A DNA stretch of 64,000 bases from Pseudomonas fluorescens (GTDB lineage: Bacteria > Pseudomonadota > Gammaproteobacteria > Pseudomonadales > Pseudomonadaceae), in contig NZ_VCNJ01000022.1 in assembly GCF_005938625.1 (NCBI RefSeq), positions 62,001 to 126,000 of the forward strand, read 5' to 3'. The position numbers and the translations under genes were made by a program. The notes beneath the pieces are model-generated. The model was not told the DNA's origin. It saw only the letters and a program-made list of their open reading frames with translations, and did no database searches. The stretch's first letter is position 1. Each line of letters begins with the position of its first letter. Below are positions 19,105-28,638 of this stretch, piece after piece.

Positions 19105-20070
19105 TCAACTGACGACCCGCAGCGCCTTACCGCTGAAGAACGCCTGAGCGTTTTCGGTCAATTGGCCGACGATGCGCTGGCGTGCCTCGCGGCTGCCCCA
19201 AGCGTTGTGCGGGGTAACGATCAGGCGTGGGATGTCCGCCGCGAGCAACGGATTGCCCTGGGTCGGCGGCTCGACGCTCAACACATCGGTAGCCGCGCCG
19301 CCGAGGTGGCCATTGCGCAAAGCATCGGCCAGCGCCTGTTCATCGATCAGGCCGCCACGCGCGGTGTTGACCACGAACGCACCTGGCTTCATCGAGGCCA
19401 GCTCGCGGGCACCGATGAAATGGCGAGTGTGTTCGTTGAGCGGGCAGTGCAGAGTGAGGGCGTCGATTTGCGGCAGCAGTTGATCCAGCGGCAAACGATC
19501 CGGGCGAGCAGGGCGCCCGGGAATCTGCCCGAGCAACACGCGCATGCCAAAGGCTTCGGCTAATCGAGCAACAGCGCCACCGAGTTCGCCATGACCGAGT
19601 AAACCGAGGGTTTTGCCCTCCAGTTCTACAATCGGGTAGTCGAGCAGGCAGAACTGCTTGGCTTGCTGCCAGCGACCTTCGCCAACAGCTTTCTGATAAT
19701 CGGCCAGACGCGTGGCGAGGTTGAGCAGCAGCATGATCGTGTGCTGCGCCACCGACGGCGTGCCGTAACCCTGGCAGTTGCACACGGTGATGCCCTGAGC
19801 ACGGGCGGCGGCGAGGTCGACGTTGTTGGTGCCGGTGGCGGTGATCAGGATCAGTTTCAGATCGGGGTTGGCAGCCATGGCGGCAGCATCGATCAGGATC
19901 TTGTTGCTGATCGCCACGGTGGCACCTTGCAGGCGCTCGGCAACGTGCTCGGGCAAGGTCTGGGCGAACAGTTGCAAATCGCTGAAACATTCGCGCAATG
20001 GATTGAGGTCGAGGTCGCCGAGATCCAGCGAAGGGTGATCAAGGAATACCGCGCGGCGCGTGTTCGTCAT
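19105..20070 (-). CDS. hprA: D-2-hydroxyacid dehydrogenase, probable hydroxypyruvate reductase/glycerate dehydrogenase
   Basis: A 321-residue NAD(P)-linked D-2-hydroxyacid dehydrogenase. The nucleotide loop is LGLLGHGELGGAVARLAEAFGM (about 145-166). The catalytic set is visible as NTARGGLIDEQAL (Arg) and the His in VTPHNAWGSREARQRI, with ATDVLSVEPP holding the Glu. The length and the NCQGYGTPSVAQHTIML stretch fit glycerate dehydrogenase. The ATG at 20070 is preceded by a TTG that could also start. Substrate is assigned by resemblance only. rsmC lies just downstream on the same strand, 32 nt away. Confidence 0.85.
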   Translation of the reverse strand: MTNTRRAVFLDHPSLDLGDLDLNPLRECFSDLQLFAQTLPEHVAERLQGATVAISNKILIDAAAMAANPDLKLILITATGTNNVDLAAARAQGITVCNCQGYGTPSVAQHTIMLLLNLATRLADYQKAVGEGRWQQAKQFCLLDYPIVELEGKTLGLLGHGELGGAVARLAEAFGMRVLLGQIPGRPARPDRLPLDQLLPQIDALTLHCPLNEHTRHFIGARELASMKPGAFVVNTARGGLIDEQALADALRNGHLGGAATDVLSVEPPTQGNPLLAADIPRLIVTPHNAWGSREARQRIVGQLTENAQAFFSGKALRVVS

Positions 20071-20166
20071 CAACTGTACCTTTTGTGCTGTGAGCGTTGG
20101 GCGTAATCTGCCGAGCCTACCAGATGAAACAATTGGTTACTCAGTGCCAGAGGTACTCACAAGTCC

Positions 20167-20256
20167 TGTGGGAGCGAGCTTGCTCGCGAAAAGGGCGGAT
20201 CAAGCGAATTGTGGTTGTCTGACACACCGCCTTCGCGAGCAAGCTCGCTCCCACAG
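20167..20256. repeat. REP-type inverted pair (REPIN-like), family C copy 1
   Basis: TGTGGGAGCGAGCTTGCTCG and its reverse complement CGAGCAAGCTCGCTCCCACA flank about 35 bp. This is the GTGGGAGCGAGCTTGC-type REPIN of fluorescent pseudomonads. Other copies are at 20963 and 33228. Confidence 0.93.
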
Positions 20257-20311
20257 GGAAAGCATCTGCGCCATGAGTCCGATTTGACCGATCAACTCCA
20301 GAGGAGCCCCC

Positions 20312-20941
20312 ATGTACTGGACCGAGTTCTTGACCGTTGCACTGATCCACTTGCTGGCCGTCGCCAGCCCTGGCCCGGACTTCGCCGTGGTGGTGCGCGA
20401 AAGCGTGACCCACGGTCGCCGCGCGGGCACCTGGACGGCACTGGGTGTCGGCACGGCGATTTTCCTCCACGTCGGTTATTCGCTGCTCGGTATCGGCTTG
20501 ATCGTGTCGCAGTCGATCGTGCTGTTCAACGCTCTCAAATGGGCGGCGGCGGCCTACTTGCTGTACATCGGCTTCAAGGCGCTGCGCGCACAACCGGCGA
20601 AAACCGTGACCGATGATCTGCATAAAGAGGCCGGCGTACGCACGGCCCGCGGCGCTTTCACGTCGGGCTTCGTCACCAATGGTCTGAATCCGAAAGCCAC
20701 GCTGTTCTTCCTGTCGCTGTTCACCGTGGTGATCAACCCGCACACGCCGCTGGCGGTGCAGGCTGGTTACGGGATTTACCTGGCTGTCGCGACGGCCATC
20801 TGGTTTTGTCTGGTGGCGATGCTGTTCAGCCAACAACGGGTGCGTGCCGGTTTCGCCCGCATGGGCCACTGGTTTGATCGCACGATGGGCGCGGTGCTGA
20901 TCGCTCTCGGCGTGAAAATCGCGTTTACCGAAATGCACTGA
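20312..20941 (+). CDS. LysE/RhtB family amino-acid exporter
   Basis: A 209-residue inner-membrane protein with six hydrophobic segments. It has the RhtB-family start LLAVASPGPDFAVVVRESVTHGRRAG (about residues 14-39) and the conserved FTSGFVTNGLNPKATLFFLSLFT segment (about 119-141). Members expel homoserine, threonine, leucine or similar compounds; the substrate here is unknown. AGAGGAGC precedes the ATG. It is isolated between two REPIN copies, so it is probably monocistronic. Confidence 0.92.
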   Translation: MYWTEFLTVALIHLLAVASPGPDFAVVVRESVTHGRRAGTWTALGVGTAIFLHVGYSLLGIGLIVSQSIVLFNALKWAAAAYLLYIGFKALRAQPAKTVTDDLHKEAGVRTARGAFTSGFVTNGLNPKATLFFLSLFTVVINPHTPLAVQAGYGIYLAVATAIWFCLVAMLFSQQRVRAGFARMGHWFDRTMGAVLIALGVKIAFTEMH

Positions 20942-20962
20942 TCGCAGAAACGCGATTCAAAA

Positions 20963-21055
20963 CTGTGGGAGCGAGCTTGCTCGCGAAGGCGTCGGATCAG
21001 TCGATATCACAGGTGACTGGGAGATTGCTTTCGCGAGCAAGCTCGCTCCCACAGG
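20963..21055. repeat. REP-type inverted pair (REPIN-like), family C copy 2
   Basis: CTGTGGGAGCGAGCTTGCTC ... GAGCAAGCTCGCTCCCACAG arms about 40 bp apart, between the convergent LysE and AraC-family genes. Confidence 0.93.
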
Positions 21056-21065
21056 GGGGATATTC

Positions 21066-21830
21066 CTATACGAGTTCGCTGAGCTTGCTCAGGGTGTTGA
21101 GGTAATCACGCGGATTTTCCCCCAGCAAACGGCGAAACATCGCGCTGAACGCCCGCGCGCTGCCGTAACCCAGATCCCGCGCCACACGTTGCACGCTGTC
21201 CCCGGCGAGCAGGCGTGGCAGGGCTTCCATCAGGCGCAGTTGCTGGCGCCAGGCGTTGAAGCTCATCTGCAATTGTTGCTGAAACAGCCGCGCCAACGTA
21301 CGCGAACTGGCGCCGACCTGCTGCGCCCAGTCTTCCAGGGTATTGGCATGATCCGGGGTGTGCAGCAGTGCCAGACAGATGTTTTGCAGGCGCCGGTCAG
21401 TCGGCATCGGAATGTGCAGCGGCAGGTTTTCCAGACTGGCGAGTTCTTCCAGCATCAACTGCTGAATCAGCGGGTTGTCGGCGTGCGGCGGCCCTTGCAC
21501 GGCACGCAGAATCAGCTCGCGCAGCAATGGTGTCACCGCCAATACGCAGCACTGTTGCAGGCTGGCGGGTGACAGTTCTGGCGCGATGAACAGCGAGCGC
21601 ATCTGCACGTCACCGCTCATGAAAATCTCGTGCGCCACCTCGGGTGGAATCCACACCGCACGACTCGGCGGAATCACCCACGCGCCGGATGCAGTGACCA
21701 CGCGCATGATCCCGCTGACGGCATACAGCAACTGCGCTTCGCGATGCAGATGCAACGGCTGGTGCGCGCCATCCAGGTAATCCCGGGGGTAGGCGCTTAC
21801 CGGGCCGTGTTCGAAGTGGCTGATCAACAT
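21066..21830 (-). CDS. AraC family transcriptional regulator with cupin domain
   Basis: A 254-residue regulator: an N-terminal AraC-type cupin (HLHREAQLLYAVSGIMRVVTASGAWVIPPSRAVWIPPEVAHEI) and a C-terminal double helix-turn-helix (DWAQQVGASSRTLARLFQQQLQMSFNAWRQQLRLMEALPRLL and SVQRVARDLGYGSARAFSAMFRRLLGENPRDYL). The ATG at 21830 (MLISHFEHG) is chosen; the longer in-frame start at 21971 would overlap the divergent MFS gene. It is divergent from the transporter 84 bp away, the classic layout for a local regulator of that transporter. Inducer unknown. Confidence 0.9.
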   Translation of the reverse strand: MLISHFEHGPVSAYPRDYLDGAHQPLHLHREAQLLYAVSGIMRVVTASGAWVIPPSRAVWIPPEVAHEIFMSGDVQMRSLFIAPELSPASLQQCCVLAVTPLLRELILRAVQGPPHADNPLIQQLMLEELASLENLPLHIPMPTDRRLQNICLALLHTPDHANTLEDWAQQVGASSRTLARLFQQQLQMSFNAWRQQLRLMEALPRLLAGDSVQRVARDLGYGSARAFSAMFRRLLGENPRDYLNTLSKLSELV

Positions 21831-21914
21831 GTCTGATTCGATGACTTGCTTGGCAGGAATGCGCTTTACGGCCAACTTAGCATGGCGGTACACAACAAGG
21901 TAAAGCGTGCCGTC

Positions 21915-23099
21915 ATGAATCAATCCCGTAATGTCATTCGCTACATCAACGCCGCGCATGTGATCGATCACATGTTCATGCTGATTTTTCCCGCCGCCGT
22001 GCTCGGCATGACCCAGGCTTTCGGTCTCGATTACGCCACGCTGATCGGCCTGTCGCTGGGTGGTTTCATTGCTTTTGGCGCCTGTTCGCTACCCGCCGGT
22101 TGGCTCGGCGATCACTGGAGTCGGCGGCAGATGATGCTGGTGTTTTTCTTCGGTATTGGCGCTTCGTCGATTTTTACCGGCCTGAGTAACAGTCCGACGA
22201 TGCTGGTGATCGGCCTGACCCTGATCGGTATTTTCGCGGCGATTTATCACCCGGTCGGCACTGCGATGCTGGTTGCTTACGCGCAGAACCGTGGCCGCGA
22301 GATCGGCATCAACGGCATGTGGGGCAATCTGGGCGTGGCGTTTTCGGCGCTGATCACAGGCTTGCTGGTGGCGCAATTCGGCTGGCGCTCGGCGTTTCTG
22401 ATACCGGGCGCAGTGGCGATTGTGTTGGGCATCGGTTTCGCCTTTCAGGTGCGAGAAGAACCGATTCCGAAGCGTGCGCACACACCACTCAAAGGTGCCA
22501 CCGGTCAGCGTATTTCGATGGTCATGGTGTTCGGCGTGCTGGCGCTGGCCACGGCCACTGGCGGCGTGGTGTTCAACGCCACCACCATGACCTATCCAAA
22601 GCTGTTTCAGGAGCGTTTGCATGAGCTGTTCGCTTCGCCGCAAACCCTCGGTGTGGTGGTCAGTCTGGCGTATGCCTTTGGTGCGGTTGCGCAATTGAGC
22701 ATTGGTCGTGTGTTGCATCGGCTCAGCCTGAAATGGCCGTTCATTGTCCTGACGCTGTGCCAGGCGCCGCTGTTGGTCGCGCTGGCTTATGCCGACGGCT
22801 GGGCGGTAATCGCCCTCGGTGCGGCGTTCATGTTCGTGGTGTTCGGTCAGGTCACCGTCAACGATGCGATGGTCGCCAACTTCGTCGCCCCGCAATGGCA
22901 ATCACGGGTCTTCGCCCTGCGTTATTGTTTATCGTTCGGTGCCAGTGCGACGGCGATTCCGCTGATTTCCTATGTCGAACCGCGCCACGGTTTCGTAGGT
23001 CTGTACTTGATTCTTGCGGGGTTCGGCGCTTTGACGTTCCTCGCGGCGGTGGTTTTCCCACGCACGCCTTCTGAAGAGGCTGTGGGACAAACCGCCTGA
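21915..23099 (+). CDS. MFS transporter, Fsr (fosmidomycin resistance)-like
   Basis: A 394-residue major-facilitator protein with 12 predicted membrane helices. It has the loop 2-3 motif GWLGDHWSRRQMM (about 67-79) and AAIYHPVGTAMLVAYAQNRGREIGINGMWGNLG, which resembles the YHP-containing helix of the Fsr group. The ATG at 21915 is preferred over 21846, which would overlap the regulator's promoter side. It is probably controlled by the divergent AraC-type gene. Substrate cannot be told from sequence. Confidence 0.9.
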   Translation: MNQSRNVIRYINAAHVIDHMFMLIFPAAVLGMTQAFGLDYATLIGLSLGGFIAFGACSLPAGWLGDHWSRRQMMLVFFFGIGASSIFTGLSNSPTMLVIGLTLIGIFAAIYHPVGTAMLVAYAQNRGREIGINGMWGNLGVAFSALITGLLVAQFGWRSAFLIPGAVAIVLGIGFAFQVREEPIPKRAHTPLKGATGQRISMVMVFGVLALATATGGVVFNATTMTYPKLFQERLHELFASPQTLGVVVSLAYAFGAVAQLSIGRVLHRLSLKWPFIVLTLCQAPLLVALAYADGWAVIALGAAFMFVVFGQVTVNDAMVANFVAPQWQSRVFALRYCLSFGASATAIPLISYVEPRHGFVGLYLILAGFGALTFLAAVVFPRTPSEEAVGQTA

Positions 23100-23245
23100 C
23101 CGATGATGAAAACCGGCAAATGCTGGCGCAAAGCTAGCATTTGTACGGCTTTGCAAATCATTCCTTTGGCTGATTTGGCTGGCGTATAAGGGTTCTAGAG
23201 TACCAATCTCAACGCCAACACCGTGCAGTCAGAAAAGGGATTCTT

Positions 23246-24928
23246 ATGTTGCAGACTCGCGTCATTCCCCCGGCCGATGGGGCCTACCAGTATCCATTGC
23301 TGATCAAACGGCTGCTGATGTCCGGCGCCCGTTACGAGAAAACCCGCGAGATCGTTTATCGTGACCTGATTCGCTATAGCTACCCGACCCTGATCGAGCG
23401 CGTGGCGCGGTTGGCCAACGTGCTGACGGCGGCCGGTGTGAAGGCCGGTGACACCGTGGCGGTGATGGACTGGGACAGTCACCGTTACCTGGAATGCATG
23501 TTCGCGATACCGATGATCGGCGCGGTGATCCACACCATCAACGTGCGCCTGTCGCCGGAGCAGATCCTCTACACCATGAACCATGCCGAGGACCGCTTTG
23601 TGCTGGTCAACAGCGAGTTTGTTGGCCTGTATCAAGCGATCGCACCGCACCTGACCACGGTCGAGAACACCCTGCTGCTGACTGATCTGCCGGAGAAAAA
23701 TGCCGATTTGCCGAATCTGGTCGGCGAGTACGAGCAACTGCTCGCCGCCGCCAGTACGCAGTACGATTTCCAGGACTTCGACGAAAACTCGGTCGCCACC
23801 ACGTTCTACACCACCGGTACCACCGGCAATCCGAAAGGCGTGTATTTCACCCATCGGCAACTGGTGCTGCACACCATGGGCGTGTCGACGATCATGGGCT
23901 CCATCGACAGCGTGCGCCTGCTTGGCACCAACGATGTGTACATGCCGATCACGCCGATGTTCCACGTTCACGCCTGGGGTCTGCCGTATGTGGCGACCAT
24001 GCTCGGGCTCAAGCAGGTTTACCCGGGGCGCTATGATCCGGAGTTTCTGGTGGAGCTGTGGCGTAAAGAGAAGGTCACCTTCTCCCACTGCGTGCCAACC
24101 ATTCTGCAAATGCTGCTTAACGCGAAAGGTGCGCAGGGCACTGATTTCGGTGGCTGGAAGATCGTCATCGGCGGCAGTGCGCTCAATCGCACTCTGTACG
24201 AAACCGCCAAGACCCGTGGTATTCAGCTCACTGCGGCCTACGGCATGTCGGAAACCGGGCCATTGGTTTCCTGCGCGCACCTCAACGACGAACTGATGGC
24301 CGGCACTGAAGACGAACGCACCACCTACCGGATCAAGGCCGGTGTGCCGGGGCCGCTGGTGGAAGCGGCGATCGTTGACGGCGACGGCAACTTCCTTCCG
24401 GCCGACGGCGAAACCCAGGGCGAGCTGGTGCTGCGCGCACCGTGGCTCACCGAAGGGTATTTCAACGAACCGCAGAAGGGCGCCGAGTTGTGGGCCGGCG
24501 GCTGGCTGCACACCGGCGACGTCGCCACGCTCGACAGCATGGGCGTGATCGACATCCGCGATCGCATCAAGGACGTGATCAAGACCGGCGGCGAATGGAT
24601 CTCCTCGCTAGACCTCGAAGACCTGATCAGCCGGCACGTCGCGGTACGCGAAGTAGCAGTCGTGGGCATCGCCGATCCGCAGTGGGGCGAGCGCCCGTTT
24701 GCCTTGCTGGTGATCCGCGAAGGGCATGTGATCGGGGCGCGCGAGCTCAAGGAACACCTCAAGCCGTTCGTGGAATTGGGGCACCTGAGCAAGTGGGCGA
24801 TTCCGAGTCAGATCGCCCTTGTTACCGAAATTCCCAAGACCAGTGTCGGCAAGCTCGACAAGAAGCGCATCCGCCTCGACATCACCGAATGGCAGGCCAA
24901 CAACAGCACCTTCCTCTCGACACTTTAA
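23246..24928 (+). CDS. Acyl-CoA ligase (medium/long-chain, AlkK-like)
   Basis: Activates a carboxylic acid to its CoA thioester with ATP. The 560-residue ANL-superfamily protein shows the phosphate-binding loop TFYTTGTTGNPKGVYFTHRQ (about 189-208), the adenylate motif YGMSETGP (about 332-339) and the C-terminal GWLHTGDVATLDSMGVIDIRDRIKDVIKTGGEWIS with the hinge and the catalytic lysine PKTSVGKLDKK near 530. Resemblance is to the AlkK/PP_0763-type ligases for medium-chain fatty acids. It lies upstream of the DUF1302/DUF1329 pair and a MalT-like regulator in the same direction, which suggests a shared substrate route. GGGATTCTT precedes the ATG. Confidence 0.92.
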   Translation: MLQTRVIPPADGAYQYPLLIKRLLMSGARYEKTREIVYRDLIRYSYPTLIERVARLANVLTAAGVKAGDTVAVMDWDSHRYLECMFAIPMIGAVIHTINVRLSPEQILYTMNHAEDRFVLVNSEFVGLYQAIAPHLTTVENTLLLTDLPEKNADLPNLVGEYEQLLAAASTQYDFQDFDENSVATTFYTTGTTGNPKGVYFTHRQLVLHTMGVSTIMGSIDSVRLLGTNDVYMPITPMFHVHAWGLPYVATMLGLKQVYPGRYDPEFLVELWRKEKVTFSHCVPTILQMLLNAKGAQGTDFGGWKIVIGGSALNRTLYETAKTRGIQLTAAYGMSETGPLVSCAHLNDELMAGTEDERTTYRIKAGVPGPLVEAAIVDGDGNFLPADGETQGELVLRAPWLTEGYFNEPQKGAELWAGGWLHTGDVATLDSMGVIDIRDRIKDVIKTGGEWISSLDLEDLISRHVAVREVAVVGIADPQWGERPFALLVIREGHVIGARELKEHLKPFVELGHLSKWAIPSQIALVTEIPKTSVGKLDKKRIRLDITEWQANNSTFLSTL

Positions 24929-25265
24929 GTGTCTGCTGGCGCGCCGAAAACGGCGCGCCAGACCCACCAAGCAAGCGCTTGGCTTGTGAAATCGAAAAAT
25001 TAGGCCATCCTTGCCGTGCCGACATCTGTCGGACTGGCGAAAGGACTGTTCCAGAGTGGCCGGCAGCTGCAAATCACACTTTAGAGGGATCAAGCAGTAC
25101 CACCTGCTGGCTATAGTCCGCTCAAGGATTTTTAAGAACGGGGCACACGCACAAAACGGGGCGATGCATTTTTGGAGTGACTTCGGGCTGTCTCTGGCAC
25201 CCGGTCCTTCAGGCGTTTTTAAAAGTACTCACTGCCATAACAATAATGCACATGGAGTAGCGTCG
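24929..25265. other. 337-bp intergenic region with hairpin and palindromic site
   Basis: Contains a perfect 11-bp-stem hairpin (CTGGCGCGCCG-AAAA-CGGCGCGCCAG, 24936-24961) just after the ligase stop and lacking a T-tract, and the palindrome CCGACATCTGTCGG at 25019-25032. GGAG at 25254-25257 is the ribosome site of the DUF1302 gene. The region probably carries that gene's own promoter. No gene is seen in it. Confidence 0.7.
25019..25032. promoter_or_regulatory. Candidate palindromic operator upstream of the DUF1302 gene
   Basis: CCGACATCTGTCGG has 6-bp complementary arms around a 2-bp centre, 234 bp before the DUF1302 start. No regulator is assigned. Confidence 0.35.
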
Positions 25266-27155
25266 ATGACCTCAGTAAACCAGTTCTGGCGCCGGGCGAA
25301 ACTGCCTCTGGCGGTCAGTCTTGCCTCTTCGCTCGCCGGGCCCGCATTCGGCGTCAGTTTCAACGTCGGTGAAATCGAGGGCCAGTTCGACTCGTCCCTG
25401 TCGATCGGTGCCAGTTGGTCTACTCAGAGCCCGAACAAGAACCTCATCGGCGTCAACAACGGCGGCCATGGCCTGTCGCAGACATCCGATGACGGTCACG
25501 CCAACTTCAAGAGCGGTGAAACCTTTTCGAAGATCTTCAAGGGCATTCATGACCTTGAACTGAAATACGGCGACACCGGCGTGTTCGTCCGTGGCAAGTA
25601 CTGGTACGACTTCGAACTCAAGGATGAAAGCCGCGAGTTCAAGGACATCAGCGATTCGGGTCGCAAAGAGGGCGCCAAATCGTCCGGCGGCCAGATCCTC
25701 GACGCCTTCGTCTACCACAATTACTCGATTGCCGATCAGCCGGGTTCCGTGCGTCTGGGCAAGCAGGTGGTGAGCTGGGGTGAAAGTACCTTCATCGGCG
25801 GCGGCATCAACTCGATCAACCCGATCGACGTCTCCGCGTTCCGTCGTCCGGGCGCCGAGATCAAGGAAGGCCTGATCCCGGTCAACATGTTCTACGTGTC
25901 CCAGAGCCTGACCGAAAACCTCTCGGCCGAAGCGTTCTATCAACTGGAATGGGACCAGACCGTCGTCGATAACTGTGGCACGTTCTTCTCGCAGCCGGAC
26001 ATCGTTGCCGACGGTTGCAACGACAACCTGCGCGTGCTGAACAAGCGTTCGCAAATCCCGGCCATCGCCCTGGGGCCATTGGCGGCCAACGGTGTCAACG
26101 TCAACGAAGAAGGCGTTCTGGTGCGCCGCGGTCCGGACCGCGATGCCCGTGACAGCGGCCAGTGGGGCGCGTCCTTCAAGTACATGTACGAGCCGCTCGA
26201 CACCGAGTTCGGCGCCTACTTCATGAACTATCACAGCCGTGCGCCGATCTTCAGCGCCACCGGTGCGCCGCAATCGGTCTACAACACTGCGCGCGCGCTG
26301 CCGGGGCCGTTTGCCGCACTTGCACCACTGCTGGTCGCGGGTAACTCGAATTACTTCATTGAATACCCTGAAGACATTCGCCTCTACGGTCTGAGTTTCT
26401 CCACCACCCTGCCTACTGGTACGGCGTGGAGCGGTGAGATCAGCTACCGTCCGAACGCGCCGGTACAACTGAACTCCACCGACATCCTGTTTGCCGGTGT
26501 GCGTCCGATCGGCGGCGCCCTGACCAATGCTTCGATACTCAATGGTGTGCCGGGTCAGGATCTGCACGGTTACGAGCGCAAGGAAATCACCCAGATCCAG
26601 ACGACGTTCACGCACTTCTTCGATCAGGTCATGGGCGCCAGCCGTCTGACCCTCGTCGGTGAAGTCGGCGCGACCTACGTCGGCGGGCTGGAAAGCCGAT
26701 CCGACATGCGTTATGGCCGCGATCCGGTGTATGGCCCGGGTGAGTTGCCGGCCACTGGCGGTGTCAATACCTGCGCCAACATCCTCAACGCCAGCACCAT
26801 CAATGGTGCCGGCCCGGGCTCGCCGCAGAACAACCGCAGCCGCAATTGCGACAACGATGGCTTCACCACATCGATGTCGTGGGGCTACCGCGGTCGCGCC
26901 ATCTGGGAATACAACGACGTCTTCGCCGGTGTGAACCTCAAGCCCAACGTGGCCTGGTCCCACGACGTCAGCGGTTACTCGCCAGGCCCTGGCGGCAACT
27001 TCGAGGAAGGTCGCAAGGCGGTCAGTCTGGGTGTCGATGCCGAATACCAGAACACCTACACCGCGAGCCTGGCCTACACCAACTTCTTCGACGGCAAGTA
27101 CACCACTGTGGATGACCGCGACTTCGTTGCGCTCAGCTTCGGCGTGAACTTCTAA
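25266..27155 (+). CDS. DUF1302 family outer-membrane beta-barrel protein
   Basis: A 629-residue secreted protein. Residues 1-33 form a signal peptide with a long positive N-region (MTSVNQFWRRAKLPLAVSLASSLAGPAFG). The mature part is beta-rich with alternating hydrophobic residues, includes SVRLGKQVVSWGESTFIGGGINSINPIDVSAFRRPGAEIKEGLIPVNM (the DUF1302 core), and ends ALSFGVNF, with a terminal phenylalanine as expected for a barrel inserted by BAM. DUF1302 proteins regularly pair with DUF1329, which follows 27 nt downstream. They are thought to help move or process hydrophobic substrates; the chemistry is unproven. Confidence 0.92.
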   Translation: MTSVNQFWRRAKLPLAVSLASSLAGPAFGVSFNVGEIEGQFDSSLSIGASWSTQSPNKNLIGVNNGGHGLSQTSDDGHANFKSGETFSKIFKGIHDLELKYGDTGVFVRGKYWYDFELKDESREFKDISDSGRKEGAKSSGGQILDAFVYHNYSIADQPGSVRLGKQVVSWGESTFIGGGINSINPIDVSAFRRPGAEIKEGLIPVNMFYVSQSLTENLSAEAFYQLEWDQTVVDNCGTFFSQPDIVADGCNDNLRVLNKRSQIPAIALGPLAANGVNVNEEGVLVRRGPDRDARDSGQWGASFKYMYEPLDTEFGAYFMNYHSRAPIFSATGAPQSVYNTARALPGPFAALAPLLVAGNSNYFIEYPEDIRLYGLSFSTTLPTGTAWSGEISYRPNAPVQLNSTDILFAGVRPIGGALTNASILNGVPGQDLHGYERKEITQIQTTFTHFFDQVMGASRLTLVGEVGATYVGGLESRSDMRYGRDPVYGPGELPATGGVNTCANILNASTINGAGPGSPQNNRSRNCDNDGFTTSMSWGYRGRAIWEYNDVFAGVNLKPNVAWSHDVSGYSPGPGGNFEEGRKAVSLGVDAEYQNTYTASLAYTNFFDGKYTTVDDRDFVALSFGVNF

Positions 27156-27182
27156 GCACTGCATTTCAGGACGAACGAATTT

Positions 27183-28547
27183 ATGAAAATAACAAAGAGT
27201 CTGTTCCACGCCGGTGTTCTGGGCCTGTCGCTGCTGGCGACAGGTGTCATGGCGGCGGTTCCCGCTGCCGAAGCGGACAAGCTGGGTAAAAGCCTGACCC
27301 CGATGGGCGCCGAAATGGCCGGCAACGCCGACAACTCGATCCCGGCGTGGAAGCCGCTGGCAAAAAACGCCGGCACGGTCGACGCGCGTGGTTTCCTGTC
27401 CAACCCTTACGCCAGTGAACAACCGCTGTTCACCATCACCGCCAAGGATGTCGACAAGTACAAGGACAAGCTGGCGCCGGGCCAATACGCGATGTTCAAG
27501 CGCTACCCGGACACCTTCAAAATGCCGGTCTATCCGTCCCACCGTGGCGCGACCGTACCGGATGACGTGTTCGCCGCCATCAAGAAAAACGCCACCAACA
27601 CCAATCTGGTGTCCGGCGGCAACGGTCTGGAAAACTTTGAAACCGCGGTACCGTTCCCGATTCCGAAGAGCGGCGTGGAAGTCATCTGGAACCATATCAC
27701 CCGCTATCGCGGTGGTAGCGTGACTCGTCTGGTGACCCAGGCCACGCCGCAACCGAACGGCTCGTACAGCCTTGTGTACTTCCAGGATCAGTTCGTGTTC
27801 CGCGACAAGATGAAGGACTACGACCCGAAAAACCCGGGCAACATCCTGTTCTACTTCAAGCAGAAAGTGACCGCGCCGGCGCGTCTGGCCGGTGGTGTGT
27901 TGCTGGTGCATGAGACTCTCGACCAGGTGAAAGAACCACGTTCGGCGTGGGTCTACAACGCCGGTCAGCGTCGTGTGCGTCGGGCGCCACAAGTGTCCTA
28001 TGACGGCCCGGGTACTGCGGCGGACGGTCTGCGTACCTCGGACAACCTCGACATGTACAACGGTGCCCCGGATCGCTACGACTGGAAGCTCGAAGGCAAG
28101 AAAGAGATGTACATCGCCTCCGACAGCTACAAGCTCGACGATCCGAAACTGAAGTACGCCGACATCATCAAGGCCGGTCACATCAACCAGGATCTGGCGC
28201 GTTACGAGCTGCGCCGCGTCTGGCATGTGGTTGCGACACTGAAGGAAGGTCAGCGTCACATCTACGCCAAGCGTGACTTCTACATCGACGAAGACACCTG
28301 GCAAGCGGCGGTGATCGACCACTACGACGGTCGTGGTCAACTGTGGCGCGTCGCCGAAGCACACGCCGAGAACTACTACGACAAGCAAGTGCCGTGGTAT
28401 GCCCTGGAAACCCTCTACGACCTGCAATCCGGCCGCTATCTGGCACTGGGCATGAAGAACGAAGAGAAACAGGCGTATGACTTCGGTTTCACCGCCACCA
28501 CCAGCGATTTCACCCCGGCCGCACTGCGTCAGGATGGTGTTCGCTAA
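27183..28547 (+). CDS. DUF1329 family periplasmic/outer-membrane-associated protein
   Basis: A 454-residue protein with a signal peptide ending VMAAVPAAEA (about residue 24). The DUF1329 domain fills the rest: LTPMGAEMAGNADNSIPAWKP, YKLDDPKLKYADIIKAGHINQDLARYELRRVWHVVATLKEGQRHIYAKRDFYIDEDTWQAAVIDHYDGRGQLWRVAEAH. The family is predicted to have a LolB-like fold able to hold lipids. It directly follows its usual partner DUF1302, and a strong terminator lies 35 nt after its stop, so the two form a closed operon. AGGACGAACG precedes the ATG. Confidence 0.92.
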   Translation: MKITKSLFHAGVLGLSLLATGVMAAVPAAEADKLGKSLTPMGAEMAGNADNSIPAWKPLAKNAGTVDARGFLSNPYASEQPLFTITAKDVDKYKDKLAPGQYAMFKRYPDTFKMPVYPSHRGATVPDDVFAAIKKNATNTNLVSGGNGLENFETAVPFPIPKSGVEVIWNHITRYRGGSVTRLVTQATPQPNGSYSLVYFQDQFVFRDKMKDYDPKNPGNILFYFKQKVTAPARLAGGVLLVHETLDQVKEPRSAWVYNAGQRRVRRAPQVSYDGPGTAADGLRTSDNLDMYNGAPDRYDWKLEGKKEMYIASDSYKLDDPKLKYADIIKAGHINQDLARYELRRVWHVVATLKEGQRHIYAKRDFYIDEDTWQAAVIDHYDGRGQLWRVAEAHAENYYDKQVPWYALETLYDLQSGRYLALGMKNEEKQAYDFGFTATTSDFTPAALRQDGVR

Positions 28548-28582
28548 CCCGCTGTAACCCGAGGCCGCATCCTCGTGAAAAC

Positions 28583-28609
28583 GCCCCGACTGGTTCGGGG
28601 CTTTTTTTT
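28583..28609 (+). terminator. Rho-independent terminator after the DUF1302-DUF1329 operon
   Basis: GCCCCGACTGGTTCGGGGC followed by eight T residues. Confidence 0.93.
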
Positions 28610-28638
28610 GCTTTTTCTGGCGCAATGTTGAACCGCTT

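Noticed and set aside
24936..24961. GC-rich perfect hairpin after the acyl-CoA ligase as a terminator
   Set aside because: It has an 11-bp stem but no T-tract after it on either strand, so intrinsic termination is doubtful; it is recorded only as a hairpin.
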